From contig JBDRED010000017.1 in assembly GCA_043820025.1 (NCBI GenBank), positions 1 through 6,392 on the forward strand: a stretch of DNA of 6,392 nucleotides. The letters are read 5' to 3'. A program made the position numbers and the translations under genes. Position 1 is the first letter of the stretch. Every line of letters begins with the position of its first letter. The notes under the pieces are model-generated. The model worked only from the letters and a program-made list of their open reading frames with translations, was not told the DNA's origin and made no database searches. Shown piece after piece: positions 1 to 6,392 of this stretch. The stretch is from JBDRED01 sp043820025 [NCBI: Elusimicrobiota bacterium] (GTDB lineage Bacteria; RUG730; JBDRED01).

Positions 1-3000
1 GCCTTATGAGGGATAAGGAGAGCCCTGTAAAGACGCTTGCTGATGTAGAGAAAGCGTTTAGAGAAAAAGGCATGGAGATATATGCTGAAAGCGGCCATAT
101 TATAAGGGTCTTAACATTAATAAGAAACGAAGGATATATTACAGACGAGGAGTTTGATGATTTTAAAGATATATTAGAAAATCCTGTTAAGCGGGCCGGT
201 GAGTTTAACAGATATGATACAAACAGAAAATCATACAAAAGGCTTTTTGGCAGGGAAGCATTATCTACGCAGAAAGGCCTGATGTTCCTGGCAACAGCTG
301 TTTTCAATAAGTACTATTTATCTGTTGATGAGTACTTTGACAGCATTGTTCAGGGAAGCCATCTGCATCTGGTAACAACTGAAATGGTGCAAAAGAGTTT
401 TGAGGAGTTTTTCTGGTTTGACGATACGGAAATACATAGCGATAAGAAGACCCGCGAGATAGAGACAGGCGCAGGATTTTTGGTATATAATCCGAACTAC
501 AGGGCAAGCTGGGAAGACCTTGTTAAACGTCTAAGAAATTCGGGTGATATTTTAGAGCAAGAAAAAGAAGCGCTCTTAACATTTGACAGACAGCTCAGCA
601 TACACGATCCTGAGGCAGAATGGCTGAGGAAGCTTCCGGAGGATGCGCGGGACGCAATAACAGAATGGCTGAACCGCAGGACTCCATGCGCAAATAAAGC
701 GGCTAATGAGATGCGCAAGCTTTTCACAGAAAGCTGGAGAAGGCATATATCAATTCATAAACATAATAAGGAATATTGGCATCTTGATGCTTATCAGCAG
801 GATCAGGTAGATACTATTGTAAATAATACATTCAGGTATGTCTTAAAAGCAGGGCCTCCGGGGATAGGCGCTCAAACAAAGGATATGGAAAAGATACGCG
901 CAAGTTATCTCAGGCTGTTACGTGATATGGATATACCAGAATATAATCTATTCTATAAAACCGTAGCAAATATGGAGCTTAAGTGGAACGGCGGGTTTAA
1001 TTATAATCCCGGGAATCTTAATGAGGCTATTACGATAGGCCATGCAGGCCAGATGTTTGATATGATTTTTAGGATACTGCCTAAGCGCCCTGACATCGAA
1101 GAAGCATTAAAAGGATTTGAGCGTCCATCCATCCTGCATCTTGAGATTATGCATAACTTATATACTACAAGGCCCCAAGCAGAGGATGCTGATCGCGCCG
1201 CAGTAATACAGAAAATGAGAGATAAAGGACTTAATACAGAAATTTATCTTAAAAACTATCGTAAAATATTTGAAGATATTTTGAAAGAAACAGGGGATGG
1301 CGCTTTGAACAATGAACAAAAAAATATCTTAAAGAATATTAAGAATAACAATGAATTTAAGCTTCTCTTTGATAAAGAAAAACTGGACATACGCCAGTCT
1401 GAGTATATGCGCACATGGTTTATAGGACAGAGCGAGATAAATCATTTAATTGAGTGGCAGTATACAAAGAAGTCCGCAATACCCGGCGGTTATAAAGCTG
1501 ATGATGGCGGAATAGACGCGCAAGTATTAAAAAATATGTATTTAACACTTTTAACAAGATTAGGATGCCAAGATACAACTCTTTATAATGAATTGGAGTC
1601 ATTGGTTGGCGGTAAATTGACAGCGCGCGGTATAATATTCGATATTGAAGAAAAATATAAAAAAGATGATAATATTTTTGCTGAAGTACAGGCTGCAATT
1701 GAAGCATCTGGAATAGAAGAAGCTCAAGCTGAAGCTCTAGCTGATGCATTGTTTGATATGGACACAATTGAACGAGTGTATAATAAATACATAATATTAG
1801 GGAATAAAGGAGCGGCAAATATTGGCGAACAATTGAAGGAGTGGCTGGCAGAAGAAGTAGAAGAAGTAGAAGAAGTAGAAGAAGTAGAAGAAGTAGAAGA
1901 AGTAGAAGAAGGCCAAGTTGCGGCAGGCGCATTTAATGCTGTGCATAAAAGCGCTGTTTACGATAAGCAGTATACAGCTGATAAACGTGTGCTTGACGAG
2001 TACGGCCGAGTGCTTCCAAGCGGGCTACGCTTTCTTAATGCGGAGATTAAAACTCAGGGCCATGCAATGGTTTTTGTTGTTGCTGATTCTACAGATTATT
2101 TATATTTAGTCAGATACTTTAAAAACCCGGATATAGGTATGGCAATGCATTTTCTAAAAGGTATTTCCGGCCAGAGCGATACTGACTCTGAGGTCGGGCC
2201 GGGTATGGCATTTAATCTTCCGGGCGCAATAGCAGATATTGCGGGTAACTCAAATGTAGCTATGGGAATTATTCCGATCTATGTGCAGTATGAAAATAAC
2301 AAGATAGGTAAATCAGCGTCGCTTGCTGAAACATCGGGATCAATGTCAGTAAATGAAGTGTTTGGCAGGTCAGATATTTCAGGAAATGTCGGTTCAGCAT
2401 TCTGCTGGGGTAAGGCATATCAGGAACAGCGTATGATGCGCAAAGCGCAGGCAAAGAAACTCGGCTGGGTAAGCGAAGATGCGGTTGAAGGCTATGATGC
2501 TGAGGAGATGGGCTGGAGTGTTAAATATATGAACAGGTCTTTAGTGCGCCTTGGCGAAGGTATAGAATCGCGTAAGACAGGGCTTATGGGTTCATGGCGA
2601 AAGTATCCGCGAGGTAATGTTGAATTAAAATTAAATATTTTTGATAAATATATGCGAAACATGAATGTGCATCCAACGAATAAGATTCGCTTGCTTATGA
2701 CAGCCGGTTTTTATGATAAAAAACCGATGGTTCTTGCTTCAATTATCGCTGTAGTTTTATTTGCGATATTTATGCCGTCATTTAATGTGTTTGCGTTCCT
2801 GCCTATAGTTTTCTTAACTCTCGGCTGGTTCTTTACAGAGGCAATTAACCTGGTCGGGTTCCAGGCATATAAGGAAAGATACGGGCTTAAAAAAGGTTTA
2901 AAAGAATTTATTAAAGATTTCCCGTTATTCATGGTATTTTTTACAATTCTTATTCCAAGCTATGCAAATGATATTATCGAGGGCACAAAGGGCCATGCAA

Positions 3001-6000
3001 CCTTTCAACTGCGCGACCCGTCTGAAGATCAGTCAACATTTACATGGCAGAGCGTCTGGGAACAGGATAAGCATGCGATCATGTTAGGCGCTTTATTACT
3101 GCCGCTTCTTATAATGTCATTCAGCCCTATATCAGGCATAGCGTTTATTTTTTACTATCTGACTATTTTCGCATGGGCAGTAGGGCCGTATATTATGAAC
3201 ACAAATGTCAGCTGGTATGAAAAGCCGCTGGACGCTGCAAAGGGATTAATTTACAGCACTGTTCAACTGCCATACTGGGGGCTAAGAATATTTGAGGTAA
3301 TATTTATAAATCCGATACTCGACTGGTTTGGCACAGAGGCGCATAATAAATATGTCGAGGGAGTGCAGGAAAGAGGCCATAAGAGCAGTTTATGGAACAT
3401 CTGGGAATACCGCAAAGACTGGCTGTCAACATTGCTGTCAACAATCTCGCAAAGGCTGGTAGTTCTTCCAAGGCCAATAAATTATTTTACCAGAGGCCTG
3501 TTAACAAAGGATAATGTCTCAGGCGTGATTAGTAAAAAATATGAAAATATTAGTAAAGCAGAGAGAGCGCGTTTGACAAATCTTATGTGGAACAGACTAA
3601 TAATTACAGGATTTATCAATGAAAAAGGCGAGATAAATCATAATAAGATGCGGCTGGTTACACAAGCGGATGCTCGAAATAATTTTAGAAACGTGTTTAA
3701 TACTGACATAGAATATTTAAAAGAAAATGCCGAAACTCTTGGAGATGCTGAGTTTAAACGAATCGCGGCTGATCTATATATCTGTCCGGCCTCAAACCTG
3801 GAAGAGCAGGTGGAAGAGGAAGAGGTAGAGGTAGAGGTAGATTTAGAGGTGTCAGAGGAAGGATCAGAGGAAGGATTAGAGGAAGGAGTTATTGTCGCAG
3901 TGCAGGCGGAAGAGTCAGAGTCAGAGTCAGCGGGAGTGGCAGCATTGTTTATTAGTCAAGATTATTCGCTTCAAGATAGGGAGCAAGACTTAGATAATCT
4001 TTTTGATAGAATGTATGTAAGGATGAAAAAAAAGTCTGACACAGACATATTAAAAATGCGTGTATGGTATGGCGCGGATAATGATAATTATACGAATTAT
4101 TTTGAAGATAAAATTGGAATATATAAATACCCTGTAAGAGGAGCGCTATTTATAGCGCATTGGATTTTGCGCGCTATAGGCTTTATGTTTGGTGCTATGT
4201 TGGGCGGAATTTTTATTAACCTGTATATCCCGAGAATAAATATGTCGGATGTTAGTCAAATAGAGGGAGTAAATTTTAGTTATGGGTTATGGGAATATTT
4301 GGTAGAAAAAGGTTATATAGCCCAAAACGGCAGAGTATTAAAAAGCGATGTGGCGGAAGATAACAAGCCAAAATCGATTATATCTCAAAACTTAAGAACT
4401 AACTTGGGAGCTCTATCTGGTACGATCAGACGAGGTGACTATACAATTGATCAGGGATTTTTCTTGAATAATATTGATAACATAAAAAATTCTGACGGCC
4501 TTACACAGTGGCTTGTAAATAATAATTATATTACAGTAAAAACAATTACTATGGAGAATATTGGTGGAGAAGAAGGAAAGGTGGAAAGCGTAACTATAAA
4601 TAAAAGTTTAACTGACAATTTTGCTCAAAACTATAGAATATGGGTTAGAGATGGTTATGTAGAAGACGCAGAAGTAGCAGTAGCAGTAGAAGTAGAAGTA
4701 GAAGTAGAAGTAGCATCCCGCCTCTTAAAGCGCAGGCAGGCTGTGTCAGACCCTGCAAGCGTTTTGGGTATTAGGTATTTATTGGAAAATGGCAGGTGGT
4801 ATGACTTCTTCCGCTGGTTCTTGCGCAGACTGCTTAGGCCGTTTGCAATTGAGAAAGCGGTTGACGCATTATTTGCAAAAATACCTAAGCTTGGCAAGGA
4901 TGGCAAAGGCCCGATATTAAGGCTGTTCAATTTCGCTAAAACAAAAGCAATTAAATTTGTTAAAAATAATATTTTCAGCCTTAAGTTCTTAAACAACTGG
5001 GTCATTGCGCTGAGTTCAGGCCTTGTTCTTGTTGGTATTGGCATATTCTTCTGGCAGGTACTGCCTGTATTGGCAGGCGCAGGAATAATGTGGGCAGGCT
5101 ATGCGGCTATACCTATTCTGCCGTTTGTGTTTGGCTGGATAGGCGGAAGCGCTATACTTATAGGCGCGCTCTTGGTAATAGGCACGCTCGCAAGGCTGTT
5201 TAGCACATACAGAGGCAGGGACAATAAGATAGGAAGCGAGTGGAGATGGGACATAACGAAAAACTTCGATAATGAAACAAAGGCTTGGCTTTTATCTAAA
5301 GGATACATAGATGAAAAAGGCCACTCATTAATAGACAGAAAGAAAACAAGCTTTACGCAGGAAGAAAGTATGGAGCTCTGTGATATTGTTTATGAAAATC
5401 CAGATCAGGAATTTGCTAATAAATACGCTAAACGCATAATGAAAAAGCTCAAGCGCGGCCGCAATGAATCGCGCTTAAAATCATTCAGTATCAGAGCAGT
5501 ACTGGTTAGTTTTGGCGCAGTAGTATTCTCTATAGGCTGTGTTATTGTAGTGCTTGGAGTATTTACAACCACATTCAGCGGGCCTGTTGTGCTTGTAATG
5601 GCAGGCATAGGCTCTGCGCTTATACTTATCGGCTCTGCATTCATAGCGCGCTCTACTAAAGGCGCAAGCTTTAATCTTCTGCCAAAAAAATTAAGGCCTT
5701 GGTTTATGCCAAAGGATGTGGGCGAAAAGTTAGCATGGACAATACTATCAGTATTCTTTTACAGCATTGCTGTTGCAGGACTTGTTGTAGCGTCCGGCGC
5801 CGCAATACATGTTATAAATATACCCTTAGGTATAAGCATAGCTCTGCTTGTCGCGGGCTTTTTATCAATGTGGATGGTAGTTATACCTGAGCCTGTTACA
5901 ACATTTGCTAAAAATAAATTAATGGCTCTTCTAAAATTTATTGACACAAGAATAACCAGAATACAAGTTAACCATGCGGTTATAGGAGGCGCGCTTTCAG

Positions 6001-6392
6001 CAGGCTTTATGCTGGCAAAGTTATTTGGCGCAAGCCCTGTATTGTTCACGCATTTAAAAATATTTGTCAAGATTGTTACATTCTGGACAGCAGTGCCTAC
6101 AGCAGCTGCGCTTATGCTTATGGGCGGTAATGTTTATCCTGCGCTCGCGCTGTTTATAGTCGCAATGATGCTGATTATGGTTTATGCCGCATACCTCATT
6201 ACACAGGTAAGGGAGGTTGAAAAAGGCATTACACCAAAGGAAGAAGAAGGGATCGCTTCAGGCGGCGAAGAAGCTATGGAAGATAAAGCAATTCCGGTCA
6301 ATGTGCCACGCGCAGCAAGAATTAGAAAATTCGCTGATGCAACTCTGCGCAAAATCCCGGGAATAGGAGAATTATTAGCAAATGGATTTTTT
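1..6392 (+). CDS. Internal fragment of a giant multi-pass membrane protein with a GT48-like glucan synthase core (partial at both ends)
   Basis: A single frame stays open across the whole window: codons begin at base 3, bases 1-2 finish the previous codon, and I read 2,130 codons without a stop. The first in-frame ATG (6-8) has too little upstream sequence to judge, and the protein starts mid-module, so I treat it as internal. No stop or terminator is seen at the right end. The product alternates large soluble segments with at least three clusters of hydrophobic helices (residues about 905-1107, 1667-1732, 1831-2067) plus a hairpin near 1379-1408. Residues 126-322 and 640-1145 resemble 1,3-beta-glucan synthases (GT48), motif by motif and in order. 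The likely role is synthesis and export of a surface polysaccharide at the inner membrane, which is inference. The continuous frame is near certain; function is moderately supported. A GT2-type processive synthase is the main alternative. Confidence 0.93.
6..377 (+). other. N-terminal soluble helical segment with GYI mini-motif
   Basis: Residues 2-125 are charged and probably mostly helical, with no membrane segment. A short hydrophobic helix (VLTLIRNE, 36-43) leads into GYITDEEF (44-51), the first copy of a mini-motif that recurs further along the protein. It is followed by a basic/aromatic stretch and a second helical unit (LMFLATAVFNKYYLSVDEYF). I do not recognise a family. In fungal and plant glucan synthases a membrane bundle and cytosolic region precede the part that follows here, so this may be a linker between an upstream membrane block, outside the window, and the glucosyltransferase region. 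Confidence 0.45.
378..968 (+). other. GT48-like domain, N-terminal half (cytosolic region before the catalytic core)
   Basis: Residues 126-322 match, in order, conserved stretches of 1,3-beta-glucan synthases recalled from family knowledge. SFEEFFWFDD (132-141) followed by GFLVYNPNY (158-166) fits the family's ISFFSNSLF then FSVLTPYY with similar spacing. EALLTFDRQL to EAEWLRKL (189-210) fits the ILFYLQ...EW segment. EWLNRRTPCANKAANEM (221-237) fits the family's WAS.R.QTL.RTV.GMM stretch. NNTFRYVLKAGPPGIG (274-289) then YLRLLRDMDIPEYNLFYK (302-319) fits KF.YVV..Q.YG followed by the Lys-rich, A..I..L...YP.L..AYID stretch. Identity is low in each, so it is the ordered series that carries weight. 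It should lie in the cytosol and pack against the transferase core. A profile comparison would decide it. Confidence 0.5.
969..1910 (+). other. Helical insertion of about 310 residues splitting the GT48-like region
   Basis: Residues 323-636 have no counterpart I can recall in 1,3-beta-glucan synthases, where the two flanking motif blocks lie only some tens of residues apart. The segment starts with an Asn/Gly-rich turn (KWNGGFNYNPGNLNEA, 327-342). It continues as charged helices, including a Lys/Asn-rich stretch (about 418-458) and an Ala/Glu-rich helix (EASGIEEAQAEALADALF, 567-584). It ends in a Glu-Glu-Val repeat (617-636). There is no membrane segment and no recognised catalytic motif. It could be a regulatory or scaffolding insertion. 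Alternatively, it may hold a diverged domain that cannot be identified by eye. Confidence 0.4.
1851..1910 (+). repeat. Perfect 9-bp tandem repeat encoding (Glu-Glu-Val)6-Glu-Glu
   Basis: The unit gaagaagta is repeated six times without error and followed by a partial unit gaagaa, 60 bp in total. In frame it encodes residues 617-636 as Glu-Glu-Val repeats. Each unit is a multiple of three, so gain or loss of copies by slippage would lengthen or shorten the linker without shifting the frame. It sits exactly between the helical insertion and the second half of the GT48-like region. The absence of any synonymous change suggests recent expansion. Confidence 0.97.
1911..2720 (+). other. GT48-like glycosyltransferase catalytic core
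   Basis: Residues 637-906 carry the second set of ordered glucan synthase motifs. KTQGHAMVF (683-691), then ADSTD (694-698), fits the family's GKxxNQNHAIIF...IDxNQDN, the nucleotide-sugar/metal region. YENNKIGK to NEVFGR (763-789) fits the SEN.IG...E.TF...FAR stretch. SEDAVEGYD (824-832) fits (S/N)ED(I)xAGxN, whose acidic residue is the presumed general base and corresponds to the TED motif of GT2. VRLGEG (848-853) stands where the family has GKGRDxG. WRKYPRG (865-871) also recalls the QxxRW signature of GT2 enzymes. The expected reaction is glucosyl transfer from UDP-glucose on the cytosolic face. The Lys-Gly-Arg-Asp motif is not intact, so altered specificity or loss of activity is possible. 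A GT2 or GT84 assignment is the alternative. Confidence 0.55.
2721..3435 (+). other. Membrane bundle following the transferase core (GT48-like channel region)
   Basis: Hydrophobic helices are visible at residues about 908-927, 930-948, 973-988, 1025-1042 and 1044-1064, with a further aromatic, possibly interfacial or re-entrant, stretch at 1083-1107. Family-like signatures continue here. GLKEFIKDF...VFFT (963-981) fits the plant L.DFI...VFFT stretch. EGTKGHATF (993-1001) fits the HGG..YRATGRGF loop. WAVGPYIMNTNVSWYEKPLD (1058-1077) is the clearest match in the window, to the family's W.FAPF.FNP..F.W....DD. SLWNIWEYRKDWL (1129-1141) recalls the SWW.EE..HL stretch after it. In glucan synthases this bundle forms the polymer translocation path, and the same role is inferred here. 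Confidence 0.58.
3436..3800 (+). other. Soluble module with GFINEKG motif
   Basis: Residues 1146-1266 follow the first membrane bundle. A basic/hydrophobic start (RLVVLPRPINYFTRGLL, 1151-1167) is probably close to the membrane surface. It is followed by a helical unit, NLMWNRLIITGFINEKGEI (1193-1211), that contains the second good copy of the GYI-type mini-motif. The rest is a charged helical stretch ending at LYICPASN. I recognise no enzyme family. Its position between a membrane bundle and an acidic linker matches that of the other GYI modules in this protein. Confidence 0.4.
3801..3938 (+). repeat. Acidic low-complexity linker (Glu/Val, Ser-Glu-Glu-Gly and Ser-Glu repeats)
   Basis: Residues 1267-1312 consist almost entirely of Glu, Val, Ser and Gly. 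Three sub-repeats follow one another: gaggta units (Glu-Val) at 3822-3839, a 12-bp unit of the type tcagaggaagga (Ser-Glu-Glu-Gly, with a Leu-Glu-Glu-Gly variant) at 3852-3887, and gagtca units (Glu-Ser) at 3912-3929. All preserve frame. It is presumably a flexible, strongly negative tether between the GFINEKG module and the next soluble domain. Unlike the first repeat, it shows codon and residue variation between units, suggesting it is older. Confidence 0.9.
3939..4670 (+). other. Soluble modules around a membrane hairpin, with three GYI-type motifs
   Basis: Residues 1313-1556. A charged helical region (SLQDREQDLDNLFDRM, 1322-1337, and a basic KMRVWYG stretch) precedes a hydrophobic, glycine-rich segment at about 1379-1408 (ALFIAHWILRAIGFMFG onward). 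This is long enough for one helix plus a turn, or a short hairpin. After it come LWEYLVEKGYIAQNGRV (1429-1445), LTQWLVNNNYITV (1500-1512) and YRIWVRDGYVEDAEV (1545-1558), three versions of the same Trp-containing mini-motif within about 130 residues. I do not recognise a family. These look like tandem, decayed copies of one small structural unit. Confidence 0.4.
4671..4715 (+). repeat. Alternating Glu/Ala-Val tandem repeat linker
   Basis: Fifteen codons alternate an acidic or small residue with valine: gaagta, two gcagta units, then four gaagta units ending in gca (residues 1557-1571). The unit is 6 bp and frame-preserving. The gaagta core is shared with the repeat at 1851-1910, although the two loci are about 2.8 kb apart. 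The linker follows directly on a GYI-type motif (DGYVEDAE) and leads into a strongly basic stretch (RLLKRR), giving a sharp charge switch before the second membrane block. Confidence 0.93.
4716..5000 (+). other. Basic juxtamembrane segment
   Basis: Residues 1572-1666 are rich in Arg, Lys, Phe and Trp: RLLKRRQ at the start, RWYDFFRWFLRRLLRPF at 1598-1614, then Lys-rich helices (AKTKAIKFVKNNIF) up to the next membrane helix. The pattern suggests amphipathic helices lying on the inner face of the membrane, with positive charges placing this side in the cytosol. No enzymatic motif is seen. Confidence 0.4.
5001..5198 (+). other. Second membrane block (about three helices)
   Basis: Residues 1667-1732 form a nearly continuous hydrophobic, glycine- and alanine-rich stretch, best read as helices at about 1667-1685, 1688-1706 and 1710-1731. 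It ends in GGSAILIGALLVIG and is followed by a basic turn (RLFSTYRGRD). The sequence near its end resembles the end of the first helix pair in the next membrane block, hinting at internal duplication. I recognise no transporter family. Confidence 0.6.
5199..5486 (+). other. Soluble module with GYIDEKG motif
   Basis: Residues 1733-1828 lie between two membrane blocks. A Trp-rich turn (SEWRWDITKNF) leads into ETKAWLLSKGYIDEKGHSL (1758-1776), the closest partner of the GFINEKG copy near residue 1203. Helical, charged sequence follows (QEESMELCDIVYENPDQEF). The module closes with a very basic end (KRIMKKLKRGR), probably on the cytosolic side. Its layout of motif, acidic helix and basic end suggests a recurring spacer or docking module rather than an enzyme. 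Confidence 0.42.
5487..6206 (+). other. Third membrane block (about seven helices)
   Basis: Residues 1829-2068 are strongly hydrophobic, with likely helices near 1831-1852, 1858-1880, 1910-1930, 1940-1961, 1991-2008, 2022-2041 and 2045-2066. Short polar or basic loops (ARSTKGA, RPWFMPKDVGEK, KNKLMALLKFIDTRITR) separate them. Gly/Ala/Val-rich packing and the absence of conserved charges inside the helices give no hint of an ion- or proton-coupled carrier. I do not recognise the family. It may be a structural membrane anchor, a diverged channel, or the membrane part of a following unit beyond the window. Confidence 0.55.
6207..6392 (+). other. Acidic-then-basic soluble segment continuing out of the window
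   Basis: Residues 2069-2130 leave the membrane with an acidic, low-complexity stretch (EVEKGITPKEEEGIASGG, then EEAMEDK). They then turn into a Pro/Arg-rich and helical basic segment (RAARIRKFADATLRKIPG). The frame is still open at the last base, so the protein continues. The change from acidic linker to basic amphipathic helix repeats what is seen after the linker at 4671-4715. Confidence 0.5.

Noticed and set aside
1-60. ATG at 6-8 as the true start of the gene
   Set aside because: Only five bases precede it, so no ribosome binding site can be assessed. The frame is open to the left edge, and the sequence reads like the middle of a modular protein.
843-875. GPPGIGAQT looks like a Walker A nucleotide-binding loop
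   Set aside because: The essential lysine before Thr is missing, no Walker B is seen nearby, and the position matches an ordinary glucan synthase stretch instead.
1851-1910. CRISPR or regulatory repeat array
   Set aside because: The units are 9 bp, directly adjacent without spacers, in frame and coding, which is a protein repeat.
1420-1932. Minus-strand open frame of 170 codons with a long run of leucines
   Set aside because: The leucine run is the reverse complement of the gaagaagta repeat. The frame has no recognisable domain and lies opposite the continuous plus-strand frame, so it is a shadow.
4655-5044. Minus-strand open frame of 129 codons starting with a Ser/Thr/Ala low-complexity tail region
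   Set aside because: Its repetitive end is the reverse complement of the Glu-Val linker at 4671-4715, and the rest is compositional shadow of a membrane and basic region on the plus strand.
5405-6070. Minus-strand frames opposite the third membrane block (79 and 103 codons) and a 63-codon plus-strand frame
   Set aside because: They overlap each other and the main frame, carry no domain, and are not consistent in codon use with the main protein.

Overview
The window is one uninterrupted coding region. Reading from base 3 on the + strand (residue n begins at base 3n), I found no stop codon through base 6392. That gives 2,130 sense codons with neither end visible, so this is an internal slice, or nearly so, of a single very large membrane protein. 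No other gene, RNA gene, mobile element, CRISPR array, promoter or terminator is supported. Open frames on the other strand and in other frames are shadows of it.

Organism: base composition is moderately AT-rich, with frequent ATA (Ile) and AGA/AGG (Arg). A huge multi-module membrane protein with low-complexity acidic linkers fits an uncultivated bacterium such as Omnitrophota (former OP3), a phylum known for giant proteins. This is inference, and no marker gene is present.

Layout by residue: 1-125, soluble helical segment with a 'GYI' mini-motif. 126-322 and about 640-1145, two blocks that carry, in order, recognisable but divergent versions of the conserved motifs of GT48 1,3-beta-glucan (callose/FKS) synthases. 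They are split by a helical insertion of about 310 residues that ends in a perfect Glu-Glu-Val repeat. The second block runs into a membrane bundle. 1146-1266, soluble module with GFINEKG. 1267-1312, acidic Glu/Val/Ser linker. 1313-1556, soluble modules around one membrane hairpin. 1557-1571, alternating Val/Glu-Ala linker. 1572-1666, basic juxtamembrane segment. 1667-1732, membrane block. 1733-1828, soluble module with GYIDEKG. 1829-2068, large membrane block. 2069-2130, acidic then basic tail.

Working model: a processive polysaccharide (glucan-like) synthase/translocator sits inside a giant membrane protein, whose extra membrane blocks are joined by recurring GYI modules and slippage-prone acidic linkers. 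GT48 is largely a eukaryotic family and known bacterial 1,3-beta-glucan (curdlan) synthases belong to GT2. A GT48-like core in a probable bacterium is therefore the main point of interest. It rests on motifs read by eye and needs a profile search.
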